Positions 8,867 to 15,568 of a DNA stretch of 64,000 nucleotides are shown here, one piece after another. The stretch covers positions 124,001 to 188,000 of the forward strand of contig NZ_JABUHN010000008.1 in NCBI RefSeq assembly GCF_013328815.1, in the 5' to 3' direction. Numbering within the stretch: position 1 is the first letter of the stretch; each line of letters begins with the position of its first letter. This DNA is from Tabrizicola fusiformis. GTDB taxonomy: Bacteria > Pseudomonadota > Alphaproteobacteria > Rhodobacterales > Rhodobacteraceae. Below the pieces are notes generated by a model that was given only the letters and a program-made list of their open reading frames with translations, did not search any database and was not told the origin of the DNA. The position numbers and the translations under genes are program-made.

Positions 8867-9388
8867 TCAGCCGCCGGTCAGCATCGTCCACCAGATCTTG
8901 CCACCCGGCTCCTGGAACCAGGCGAACCCCGCCTCCCGCGCGCGGGCATCAAGAATAACCTCGCGGGTGTCCGGCTGCGCCATCCAGGCGGACAGCGTTT
9001 CCAGCTCGGTCTGATAGGTCTCGGAAATCAGCTCGCCCAGAAGCTGGCCGGTATAGCCGACGCGCTGCACCCGAACCAGCGGTGACGAGCCGTCCGAGCC
9101 GAAATGCCAGGGCCGGTTCTGCACCGACATATCGCGTGCATGGGTCAAGGCAGCCGCGTTCAGTGCGGCGTTGAAGTTCAGCGCCGGCGCGCCCTTGGCC
9201 TGACGCAGCGCATTCACGGCATCCAGCAGGCGATATGGAATCTTGGCCGCCTCGGCCCCCGAAATCACATAGACCTGCGGCAAAGGCTTGCCATCCGAGC
9301 CAAGGCGCGGCTCGGCCGACGTGGCCACACAACCCGACAACGCCACCGCCGCGCCGCCGATCATCAGAACTGTCCGTCTGTCCATCAT
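8867..9388 (-). CDS. CAP/SCP-domain exported lipoprotein
   Basis: A 173-residue protein with an N-terminal signal of the lipoprotein type (RRTVLMIGG...ALSGC, lipobox Cys20) and a single CAP domain (LLDAVNALRQAKGAPAL ... ALTHARDMS ... WHFGSDG ... WWTMLTGG). Bacterial CAP proteins sit in the periplasm or at the surface; the biochemical role is unclear and some bind lipids or act on the wall. Two neighbouring ATGs (9386-9388 and 9383-9385) are possible starts, preceded by an AGAGAG stretch. The upstream in-frame extension over the L,D-transpeptidase genes is antisense shadow. It is divergent from the next gene with 195 bases between them. Confidence 0.87.
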   Translation of the reverse strand: MMDRRTVLMIGGAAVALSGCVATSAEPRLGSDGKPLPQVYVISGAEAAKIPYRLLDAVNALRQAKGAPALNFNAALNAAALTHARDMSVQNRPWHFGSDGSSPLVRVQRVGYTGQLLGELISETYQTELETLSAWMAQPDTREVILDARAREAGFAWFQEPGGKIWWTMLTGG

Positions 9389-9583
9389 CTCTCTTTTCCG
9401 TGCCCGCCCGGTGAACCCCGGTTCTTGGCAGCGCCTCTGCCCGTGCCTGCCCTCGTGCTTATCCAAAGCTGCGGCAAGGATCAAACAGCCTGTGCAATCT
9501 TTGGCCGATTGCCGCGCGTTTGATTGCTGGCGCCCCGCCACAAGAGTAGAAGGCGGCCAAAGACCCGCTTTGGAGACCTGCGG

Positions 9584-10201
9584 ATGACCGCCGAACGCCA
9601 CCCCGGCCTGAACCGCCGCCGCTTTCTGACCACCTCCGGCGCGCTGATCGGCGCCGCAGCCCTTGCCGCCCCCGCCCTTGCGCAGGGTGTGATGGAGGGC
9701 ACGACCGAATTCGCCTCGCTGGCGACGAACCCGGTGCGCAACAACATCTCGTCCTTCACGATGAAGGAGTGGCGCGATTATTTCGACAATCTGCGCAACG
9801 GTGCGATTCTGGCCGACCTGACCAGCCGCGCCGTGCATTTCTGGAGCGAGGATGAGTCGATCTATCGGCTTTACCCCTCGTCGGTGCCGCTGAATGAGGA
9901 ACTGACCAAGCGGGGCCGGACCACGGTGATCCAGAAGGTCGAAAATCCGGTCTGGATTCCCACCAAGGACGAGCTGACCCGCAACCCCGACTGGCCCCGC
10001 CGGGTCGAGGGAGGGTCGCCTGAAAACCCGTTGGGTGTGCGGGCGCTTTACCTTGGCTGGCCCGCCTATCGCATCCACGGCACCCATGACACGCGCAAGA
10101 TCGGCCGCCGTTCGTCCAATGGCTGCGTCGGCCTTTATAATGAGCATATCCTTGAGCTTTATGGCTATGCCAAGGTCGGAACGCAGGTTCTGTTCCTGTG
10201 A
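9584..10201 (+). CDS. Tat-exported L,D-transpeptidase, tandem copy 1
   Basis: A 205-residue protein with a twin-arginine signal (LNRRRFLTTSG, then hydrophobic stretch and APALAQ), so it is probably exported folded to the periplasm. The YkuD core ends with YRIHGTHDTRKIGRRSSN and GCVGLYNEH. The catalytic His and Cys are present, but the residue two after Cys, Arg in the usual GCIRM motif, is Gly here. The start chosen is the ATG at 9584 behind GGAG; a longer frame from 9524 lacks a good ribosome site. It is closely related to the next gene, indicating tandem duplication. Confidence 0.88.
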   Translation: MTAERHPGLNRRRFLTTSGALIGAAALAAPALAQGVMEGTTEFASLATNPVRNNISSFTMKEWRDYFDNLRNGAILADLTSRAVHFWSEDESIYRLYPSSVPLNEELTKRGRTTVIQKVENPVWIPTKDELTRNPDWPRRVEGGSPENPLGVRALYLGWPAYRIHGTHDTRKIGRRSSNGCVGLYNEHILELYGYAKVGTQVLFL

Positions 10202-10265
10202 TCGTGACTGGACAGGGCGGCGCCCTGTCCCCATATCGTGCCGTAATGAGTGACGGAGTATCCCC

Positions 10266-10865
10266 ATGACCGACAAGACCCCGGCCATCAACCGCCGCCT
10301 TTTGCTGGCCGCCACGGGCGGCGCGCTGGCCGCAGCCACCGTTCCGGCCCGCGCGCAGGACAACAGCACCGAATTTGTGCCCCCGGCCGACAGCCCGGTG
10401 CGCAACAACATCTCGTCTTTCCGCATCCTGAACTGGCAGGACCATTTCGCCTCGACCAAGAACGGGGCGATTCTGGCCGACCTGACTTCGCGCGCGCTGC
10501 ACTACTGGAGCGAGGATCTGTCGATCTATCGGCTGTATCCCACTTCGGTTCCCCTGAACGAAGAGCTGACCCGGCGCGGCAAAACCGAGGTGATCCAGAA
10601 GGTGGTCAATCCGCCGTGGCGGCCCACCGCCTCGATGAAGGAACGCAATCCAAGCTGGCCTGATCTGGTCGAGGGCGGCTCTCCCGAAAACCCCCTTGGA
10701 ACGCGGGCGCTTTACCTTGGCTGGCCCGCCTATCGCATCCATGGCACCCATGACACGCGCAAGATCGGGCGCCGTTCGTCCAGCGGATGCGTCGGGCTTT
10801 ACAATGAACACATCGAAGAGCTGTTTTCCTTTGCGAAAGTCGGCACGCAAGTGTTGCTAATTTGA
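10266..10865 (+). CDS. Tat-exported L,D-transpeptidase, tandem copy 2
   Basis: A 199-residue paralogue of the preceding protein, with matching blocks throughout (SPVRNNISSF, NGAILADLTSRA, YWSEDLSIYRLYP, GTRALYLGWPAYRIHGTHD). It has a probable Tat signal (INRRLLLAATGG ... PARAQ) and the same altered catalytic motif SSGCVGLYNEH with Gly in place of the usual Arg. The ribosome site GGAG lies 8-11 bases before the ATG. It follows copy 1 by 64 bases in the same direction and probably shares its promoter. Predicted role: periplasmic cross-linking or remodelling of peptidoglycan; altered specificity is possible. Confidence 0.88.
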   Translation: MTDKTPAINRRLLLAATGGALAAATVPARAQDNSTEFVPPADSPVRNNISSFRILNWQDHFASTKNGAILADLTSRALHYWSEDLSIYRLYPTSVPLNEELTRRGKTEVIQKVVNPPWRPTASMKERNPSWPDLVEGGSPENPLGTRALYLGWPAYRIHGTHDTRKIGRRSSSGCVGLYNEHIEELFSFAKVGTQVLLI

Positions 10866-11012
10866 CGACATCGGCCAGTGCCTGCCTGTTTGGTAGCCGC
10901 GCCAGATTGCAAATCACCGCGCGACATCATTAGAGAGCAAGCACGAGGAACAGTCTTGGGTTCGTGCCGTCACCTCTGTCAAATTGGCCGCACGAGATAA
11001 CTGGAGGTTAAC

Positions 11013-11207
11013 ATGAAGAAACTTGCGCTCGCCGCCGCTCTGTCGCTGGCTGCTACCACCGCTTTCGCCGGTGGCGTTGCTGAACCGGTGATGGAAGAAG
11101 AAGTTGTCAAGGCCGCGACCTCGTCGTCGGCTTCGGGCATCATCGTTCCGATCCTGCTCCTGCTGGTCGTTGCGGCTGCCGTGTCGTCGTCGTCGTCGGC
11201 TGACTGA
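11013..11207 (+). CDS. Small exported single-helix protein, tandem paralogue 1 of 5
   Basis: A 64-residue protein with a signal peptide (KKLALAAALSLAATTAFA), a short acidic stretch (AEPVMEEEVV), a Ser/Ala linker, one hydrophobic segment (IIVPILLLLVVAAAV) and a Ser-rich tail. The mature part would be only about 45 residues, probably anchored by the helix. I do not recognise a characterised family. It differs most from the other four: MKKL, Lys after VV, and a run of serines ending SAD. A GGAGG ribosome site precedes the ATG, and a strong terminator follows at 11229-11256, so this copy may be expressed separately. Confidence 0.85.
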   Translation: MKKLALAAALSLAATTAFAGGVAEPVMEEEVVKAATSSSASGIIVPILLLLVVAAAVSSSSSAD

Positions 11208-11228
11208 TATTTCGGCTTTGCCGGAATG

Positions 11229-11256
11229 AAACGGCAGCCTTCGGGCTGCCGTTTTG
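11229..11256 (+). terminator. Rho-independent terminator after small-protein gene 1
   Basis: An 11-bp perfect stem AAACGGCAGCC / GGCTGCCGTTT with loop TTCG (11240-11243), running into TTTTG. It lies 21 bases past the stop at 11207. Confidence 0.9.
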
Positions 11257-11367
11257 CATTTCGGGCTTCACAGTTTGCTTGATCCGCGCCGCAATGTGGC
11301 GCAACCCTTGAAAACGGGCCGCCCCATGCGGGGACAGCGCCGGATTTCCGCCAGATTGGAGTTTCCG

Positions 11368-11568
11368 ATGAAAAAGATCGCCCTTGCCGCCGCCCTCTCG
11401 CTGGCCGCCACCACCGCTTTCGCCGGTGGCGTCGCCGAGCCGGTGATGGAAGAAGAAGTTGTCGCCGCAGCCACCTCGTCTTCGGCTTCGGGGGTTATTG
11501 TGCCCCTGCTGCTGCTCCTGATTGTCGCGGCCGCCGTTTCGTCGTCCTCGGGCAGCGAAGCACCCTAA
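11368..11568 (+). CDS. Small exported single-helix protein, tandem paralogue 2 of 5
   Basis: A 66-residue protein: signal peptide (KKIALAAALSLAATTAFA), AEPVMEEEVV, linker AAATSSSASG, hydrophobic segment VIVPLLLLLIVAAAV, tail SSSSGSEAP. The start is the ATG at 11368 behind TTGGAG; an in-frame extension upstream is not needed to explain the reading frame. It is nearly identical to paralogues 3-5 at both DNA and protein level, implying recent duplication or gene conversion. The function is unknown; exported, membrane-anchored and acidic near the mature N terminus is what can be seen. Confidence 0.85.
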   Translation: MKKIALAAALSLAATTAFAGGVAEPVMEEEVVAAATSSSASGVIVPLLLLLIVAAAVSSSSGSEAP

Positions 11569-11600
11569 GGGCTTCGGCGCCTTCCGATACTGTTGTAGGA

Positions 11601-11636
11601 AAATCGCAACACAGGTGAAACTGTGCTGCGATTTTT
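11601..11636 (+). terminator. Terminator-like hairpin between small-protein genes 2 and 3
   Basis: A 14-bp stem AAATCGCAACACAG / CTGTGCTGCGATTT with one A-C mismatch and loop GTGAAA, followed by TTCGTTTGTTT. It could end the transcript of paralogue 2 or sit in the leader of paralogue 3. The second copy at 11991-12026 has a G-T wobble at the same position, so pairing is nearly maintained. Confidence 0.75.
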
Positions 11637-11742
11637 CGTTTGTTTGCCAGATGGCGCCGCCTCTGCAATCTTCGGCCTGCCCACTGGCCTTCCGCCAGGA
11701 GCGCCGGACACGCATGTCTTGGCCTGCCAAATGGAGTGCTGA

Positions 11743-11943
11743 ATGAAAAAGATCGCCCTTGCCGCCGCCCTCTCGCTGGCCGCCACCACCGCTTTCGCCG
11801 GTGGCGTCGCCGAGCCGGTGATGGAAGAAGAAGTTGTCGCCGCAGCCACCTCGTCTTCGGCTTCGGGGATCATCGTCCCGATCCTGCTGCTTTTGGTGAT
11901 TGCCGCCGCCGTTTCGTCGTCCTCGGGCAGCGAGCCGCGGTAA
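11743..11943 (+). CDS. Small exported single-helix protein, tandem paralogue 3 of 5
   Basis: A 66-residue member of the array: signal peptide, AEPVMEEEVV, Ser/Ala linker, hydrophobic segment IIVPILLLLVIAAAV, tail SSSSGSEPR. The GGAG ribosome site in AAATGGAGTGCTGA precedes the ATG. The signal and acidic stretch match paralogues 2, 4 and 5 exactly; differences are confined to the membrane helix (IIVPI versus VIVPL) and the last few tail residues. No characterised family is recognised. Confidence 0.85.
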   Translation: MKKIALAAALSLAATTAFAGGVAEPVMEEEVVAAATSSSASGIIVPILLLLVIAAAVSSSSGSEPR

Positions 11944-11990
11944 GCCGACAGGGCTTTGCGGTCACATCCTGACCGCTGACTGTTGTAGGA

Positions 11991-12026
11991 AAATCGCAGC
12001 GCAGGTGAAACTGTGCTGCGATTTTT
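11991..12026 (+). terminator. Terminator-like hairpin between small-protein genes 3 and 4
   Basis: A 14-bp stem AAATCGCAGCGCAG (11991-12004) / CTGTGCTGCGATTT (12011-12024) with one G-T wobble and loop GTGAAA, followed by a T-rich stretch. It is a copy of the hairpin at 11601. Confidence 0.78.
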
Positions 12027-12132
12027 CGTTTGTTTGCCAGATTGCATTGCCTCTGCAATCTTCGACCTGCCCGCTGGCCTTCCGCCAGGAGCGCCGGGAG
12101 TTCTGCCCCCGGCCTGCCAAATGGAGTGCTGA

Positions 12133-12336
12133 ATGAAAAAGATCGCCCTTGCCGCCGCCCTCTCGCTGGCCGCCACCACCGCTTTTGCGGGCGGCGTGGC
12201 CGAGCCGGTGATGGAAGAAGAAGTTGTCGCCGCAGCCACCTCGTCTTCGGCTTCCGGGGTTATCGTGCCCCTGCTGCTGCTTCTGATTGTCGCGGCCGCC
12301 GTGTCGTCGTCCTCGGGTGGCGGCGAAAGCTTGTGA
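12133..12336 (+). CDS. Small exported single-helix protein, tandem paralogue 4 of 5
   Basis: A 67-residue member of the array with the same signal peptide and AEPVMEEEVV stretch, helix VIVPLLLLLIVAAAV and tail SSSSGGGESL. The leader, ribosome site and first codons are almost identical to those of paralogue 3. A short hairpin (GGGCTAC / GTAGCCC, 12342-12361) follows its stop. No function can be assigned from sequence. Confidence 0.85.
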   Translation: MKKIALAAALSLAATTAFAGGVAEPVMEEEVVAAATSSSASGVIVPLLLLLIVAAAVSSSSGGGESL

Positions 12337-12341
12337 TCAAA

Positions 12342-12361
12342 GGGCTACGCACCTGTAGCCC
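12342..12361 (+). terminator. Hairpin between small-protein genes 4 and 5
   Basis: A perfect 7-bp stem GGGCTAC / GTAGCCC with a six-base loop, directly after paralogue 4. There is no T run, so it may be a processing or attenuation structure and not a true terminator. Confidence 0.4.
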
Positions 12362-12387
12362 GCAGACTTGAAATATTGGAGCTGACC

Positions 12388-12588
12388 ATGAAAAAGATTG
12401 CCCTTGCCGCCGCCCTCTCGCTGGCCGCCACGACTGCTTTTGCGGGCGGCGTGGCCGAGCCGGTGATGGAAGAAGAAGTTGTGGCCGCCGCCACCTCATC
12501 TTCGGCTTCGGGAATCATCGTCCCGATCCTGCTCTTGCTGGTGATCGCGGCTGCTGTGTCGTCGTCGGGTGGCGGCGAGCGCGGCTGA
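12388..12588 (+). CDS. Small exported single-helix protein, tandem paralogue 5 of 5
   Basis: A 66-residue member of the array: same signal peptide, AEPVMEEEVV, helix IIVPILLLLVIAAAV, tail SSSGGGERG. The ATG at 12388 follows TTGGAG with correct spacing; a TTG at 12376 in the same frame is within the ribosome site and is rejected. It lies 51 bases after paralogue 4, closer than the other pairs, so these two may be co-transcribed. The convergent hemH gene begins its 3' end 21 bases later. Confidence 0.85.
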   Translation: MKKIALAAALSLAATTAFAGGVAEPVMEEEVVAAATSSSASGIIVPILLLLVIAAAVSSSGGGERG

Positions 12589-12598
12589 TATGGCGTCT

Positions 12599-12622
12599 GG
12601 CCGGGCGCGTTAGCGTCCGGCC
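12599..12622. terminator. Hairpin overlapping the hemH stop codon
   Basis: A 10-bp stem GGCCGGGCGC / GCGTCCGGCC with one G-T wobble; the loop GTTA contains most of the hemH stop codon. It lies between the convergent small-protein array and hemH and could terminate both, although neither side has a clear T run. Confidence 0.4.
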
Positions 12623-13671
12623 TGCACCCAGCCCTGCAGATTATCGCCGATCACGGCGGTCAGCGCATCAATATGCGCAGCCTCGTCGTTCAGGCAGGGA
12701 ATATAGGTGAACTCCTCGCCCCCCGCGTGCAGGAAACTCTCGCGGATTTCGCCGTTGATTTCCTCAAGCGTTTCAATGCAATCGGCGGAAAAAGCGGGGG
12801 CCATAACCGCAATCCGCTTCTTGCCCTGCCGCGCCAGTTCCGCGACATGCTCAACCGTATAGGGCCGCAGCCATTCCTCGCGGCCAAAGACCGACTGGAA
12901 GGTCGTCACGATCTCTCCCTTGTCCCAGCCCAGACGTTCGCGCAGAAGGCGCGAGGTTTTCTGGCACTGGCAGTGATAGGGGTCACCCTCCATCAGATAG
13001 CGTTTCGGCATCCCGTGATAACTGGCAATCAACAGGTCGGGCCGCTGCGGCAGCGCGGCATAGGCCCGCTCGACCGATTGCGCCAGCGCCTCGATATACA
13101 AGGGATGCTCGAAATATTCGGGCACGGTGCGCGCCGCGGGCTGGCGTTTTTCCTTGGCCAAAGCCGCGAAGAACGCATCATTTGCCGTGGCCGAGGTGGC
13201 CCCCGCGTAATGCGGATACAGCGGGAAAAACAGGATCTTCTCGCAGCCCGCCGCCACCATCGCCCGCACCTTTGACGCGGTTGAGGGGTTGCCGTAGCGC
13301 ATACAGAAATCGACCATGACGGTATCGCCATATTCCGCCGCCAGCCGTGCAGCGATGGCTGCGGTCTGATCCTTGGTAATGGTCATCAGCGGGCTTTCGC
13401 CCTTGTCGTGGTTCCAGATCAGCTTGTAATTCGCGCCGCTGGTGAAAGGGCGTTTGGTCAGGATGATAAGCTGCAACAGCGGCTGCCACTTCCAGTCGGG
13501 AATGTCGATCACCCGCTTGTCGGACAGAAACTCGCTCAGATACCGGCGCATCGACCAATAGTCATAATTGTCGGGCGTGCCGAGATTGGCCAGCAACACG
13601 CCGACCTTGGCCGGTTTCACCGCCGGGTGATCCGCCGGGGCATGGGCCAGACGCCCTGTCCTGTCGCTCAT
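12610..13671 (-). CDS. hemH: Ferrochelatase
   Basis: Inserts Fe2+ into protoporphyrin IX, the last step of protoheme synthesis. It is 353 residues, normal for the family. Landmarks are VGVLLANLGTPDN at the N terminus, FCMRYGNPS, FFPLYPHYAGATSAT, the conserved active-site region ASYHGMPKRYLMEGDPYH, and PAFSADCIETLEEI with the conserved acidic residues. The chosen start (MSDRTGRLAH, ATG at 13669-13671) is preceded by GGGAG; the upstream in-frame stretch is Arg-rich shadow. It is convergent with the array of small exported proteins and 52 bases downstream of the methyltransferase gene, probably in one unit with it. Confidence 0.96.
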   Translation of the reverse strand: MSDRTGRLAHAPADHPAVKPAKVGVLLANLGTPDNYDYWSMRRYLSEFLSDKRVIDIPDWKWQPLLQLIILTKRPFTSGANYKLIWNHDKGESPLMTITKDQTAAIAARLAAEYGDTVMVDFCMRYGNPSTASKVRAMVAAGCEKILFFPLYPHYAGATSATANDAFFAALAKEKRQPAARTVPEYFEHPLYIEALAQSVERAYAALPQRPDLLIASYHGMPKRYLMEGDPYHCQCQKTSRLLRERLGWDKGEIVTTFQSVFGREEWLRPYTVEHVAELARQGKKRIAVMAPAFSADCIETLEEINGEIRESFLHAGGEEFTYIPCLNDEAAHIDALTAVIGDNLQGWVQAGR

Positions 13672-13723
13672 CGCTTGCTCCCTCGCTCGCTTTGCATCCG
13701 AGATAACCCGCCGCGCCGCGCGG

Positions 13724-14530
13724 TCAACCGTTCTCGCGCGGAAGCGGGCGTTCCGCCGCATGCAGCGCCTCTGCCAGCCGGGTCGCGGCCGAGCCGGGGC
13801 GCAGCGGTTTCTGCTGGCTGTCATGCGGGGCCCAGCCGGTGAGCGCGATCACCTCGAACGTCGCGGGGATACGGCCGTCAGCCGTGGCGAATCGCTCGTG
13901 ATAAAGCGCCATCGCCCGGGCCAGCACCGCCCGCCGCGTCGGGCGCCGCAGCCGCGCCATCAGCGCATTGCCTTCCCCCATCGCCCGCAGATCGGCCATC
14001 AGGTGCAAGGCATCGCGGTAAAGCACGGTCTTGGTATAGCTGTCGGCCACCGGCAGTGCGAAACCCGCGCGCTGCAACAGCGCGCCAAGGTCACGGATTT
14101 CGCCCATCGGCAGCACCCGGGGCGAAAGCCCGCCCGTCACCTCTGCCTCAGCCTCGGCCAGACAGGCGCGGAGTTCGTGCAGCGTCTGGCCGCCGAACAT
14201 CAGACCCAGAAACAGCCCGTCGGGTTGCAAGGCACGGCGGCATTGCACCAATTGCCCCACCGGGTCATTCGCCCAATGCAGCGCAAGCGCGTGGATCACC
14301 AGATCATGGGCGCCCTGATGCAGATCCAGCGTTTCGTCATCCGCCACCACCGGGAAATCCGGCCACAGGGCGGGAAAACCGCTCACCACCACCGGCGTCG
14401 TAAAGGTTCTGTTAACCTCGGTGAGTCTCTCCTGAATCTCGTCGCGCGCCTCTTCCTGCAGGAAGAACGCGGTGGCGCGGGCGCGGTGGCGGGCCAAGGC
14501 GGCCCGGTCTGTCAGGATCGGCGGCGTCAT
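13724..14530 (-). CDS. NDUFAF5/BioC-like SAM-dependent methyltransferase-fold protein
   Basis: A 268-residue class I methyltransferase-fold protein. The sequence pattern (FLQEEARDEIQERL near the N terminus, DLVIHALALHWANDPVGQLVQCRRALQPDGLFLG in the middle, and LTGWAPHDSQQKPLRPG at the end) fits the alphaproteobacterial relatives of human NDUFAF5, which modifies an Arg in a complex I subunit. The distantly related BioC methylates malonyl-ACP. The classic SAM motif I is not obvious. The start is the ATG at 14528-14530. It is transcribed divergently from comF with only 24 bases between start codons. Confidence 0.8.
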   Translation of the reverse strand: MTPPILTDRAALARHRARATAFFLQEEARDEIQERLTEVNRTFTTPVVVSGFPALWPDFPVVADDETLDLHQGAHDLVIHALALHWANDPVGQLVQCRRALQPDGLFLGLMFGGQTLHELRACLAEAEAEVTGGLSPRVLPMGEIRDLGALLQRAGFALPVADSYTKTVLYRDALHLMADLRAMGEGNALMARLRRPTRRAVLARAMALYHERFATADGRIPATFEVIALTGWAPHDSQQKPLRPGSAATRLAEALHAAERPLPRENG

Positions 14531-14554
14531 GGGCGCGGACCATAGGGGGAAGCG

Positions 14555-15277
14555 ATGGGATTGCAAGTGGCGCTGCATCTGGTCTACCCGCCGCAATGCC
14601 TTACCTGCGATGCGCTGGTCACCAGCGATTTCGGCCTCTGCGGCCGCTGCTGGCGCGAGACGCCCTTTGTCGCCGGGCTGGTCTGCGATCTCTGCGGCAC
14701 CCCCCTGCCGGGCGCGGATGACGGCAAGCCGGTGCATTGCGACGATTGCCTTGCCATCGCCCGCCCATGGAGCCGGGGGCGGGCGGCACTTCTCTATAAG
14801 GACAATGCGCGGCAGATCGTGCTGTCGCTCAAACATGGTGACCGGCTGGATCTGGCCCGCTCGGCGGCGCAGTGGATGCTGCGGGCGGCGGCGCCGATTC
14901 TGCTACCAGGAATGCTGGTGGCGCCGGTGCCGCTGCACTGGCTGCGGCTGCTCAAACGCCGCTACAATCAGTCGGCGCTGTTGTCGGCTGCCGTGGCCCG
15001 TCATGCCGGGCTTGACCACTGCCCCGATCTGCTCATCCGCCGTCGCAGCACGCCCAGCCAAGAGGGGCGGGACCGCAACGCACGCTTTGCCAACCTTGCC
15101 GATGCGCTGGTGCTGCACCCCCGCCGCGCTACGCGGGTCGAGGGGCGGCATGTGCTGCTGGTCGATGATGTGATGACTTCGGGTGCCACGCTGGCCGCCG
15201 CCGCCGAAGCCTGCGTTGCAGGCGGCGCAACGGGGGTTTCCGTTCTGGTGCTGGCCCGCGTTGCGAAGGATGCCTAA
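14555..15277 (+). CDS. ComF family phosphoribosyltransferase-like protein
   Basis: A 240-residue protein with N-terminal zinc-finger-like CXXC pairs (CLTC, CGRC, CDLC, CDDC) followed by a PRTase fold with the PRPP-binding loop HVLLVDDVMTSGATL. The family includes ComF/GntX proteins linked to DNA uptake in naturally competent bacteria. No other competence genes are in the window, so a role in DNA uptake is only family inference. The ATG at 14555 follows AGGGGGA. grxC begins 36 bases downstream. Confidence 0.9.
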   Translation: MGLQVALHLVYPPQCLTCDALVTSDFGLCGRCWRETPFVAGLVCDLCGTPLPGADDGKPVHCDDCLAIARPWSRGRAALLYKDNARQIVLSLKHGDRLDLARSAAQWMLRAAAPILLPGMLVAPVPLHWLRLLKRRYNQSALLSAAVARHAGLDHCPDLLIRRRSTPSQEGRDRNARFANLADALVLHPRRATRVEGRHVLLVDDVMTSGATLAAAAEACVAGGATGVSVLVLARVAKDA

Positions 15278-15313
15278 ATCCTTATAGTTACCGCGACTGC
15301 AAAGGATCGGCCC

Positions 15314-15568
15314 ATGAAATCCGTCGAAATCTACACCACGCCCACCTGCCCCTATTGCCTTGCTGCCAAGCGGCTGCTCGCGAAAAAGGGCGTCGGCTTT
15401 GCCGAGATTGACGTATCGCGCGACCCGTCGCTGCGCATCGCCATGACCGAGCGGGCGGGCGGGCGCCGCACGGTGCCGCAAATCTTCATCGGTGGCACCC
15501 ATGTCGGCGGCAGCGACGACCTGCACGCGCTGGACTATGACGGCAAACTGGACCCGATGCTGGCATGA
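15314..15568 (+). CDS. grxC: Glutaredoxin 3
   Basis: An 84-residue glutaredoxin with the dithiol active site CPYC at residues 12-15, the TVPQIFIGGTHVGGSDDL glutathione-binding region and the usual short length. It reduces disulfides and glutathionylated proteins in the cytoplasm using glutathione. AAAGGA precedes the ATG. Its stop overlaps the start of the nitrilase-family amidase by 4 bases (ATGA), which fits joint work in glutathione metabolism. Confidence 0.95.
   Translation: MKSVEIYTTPTCPYCLAAKRLLAKKGVGFAEIDVSRDPSLRIAMTERAGGRRTVPQIFIGGTHVGGSDDLHALDYDGKLDPMLA

Larger units (their letters stand above)
11591..11980 (+). repeat. 390-bp tandem repeat unit A (leader hairpin plus small-protein gene 3)
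   Basis: The stretch from TGTTGTAGGAAAATCGCA to just before the same sequence at 11981 contains a hairpin, a conserved 100-base leader and the third small-protein gene. The next unit repeats the same order with an exact offset of 390 bases (hairpin 11591 to 11981, start codon 11743 to 12133). The intergenic part is as well conserved as the coding part, pointing to a recent segmental duplication. Confidence 0.8.
11981..12336 (+). repeat. 390-bp tandem repeat unit B (leader hairpin plus small-protein gene 4)
   Basis: The second copy of the unit at 11591. It shares the TGTTGTAGGAAAATCGCA start, the hairpin, the conserved leader with CTGGCCTTCCGCCAG and AAATGGAGTGCTGA, and the coding sequence of paralogue 4. 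Divergence is concentrated in two short patches of the leader, around 12043-12050 and 12098-12108. Confidence 0.8.
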
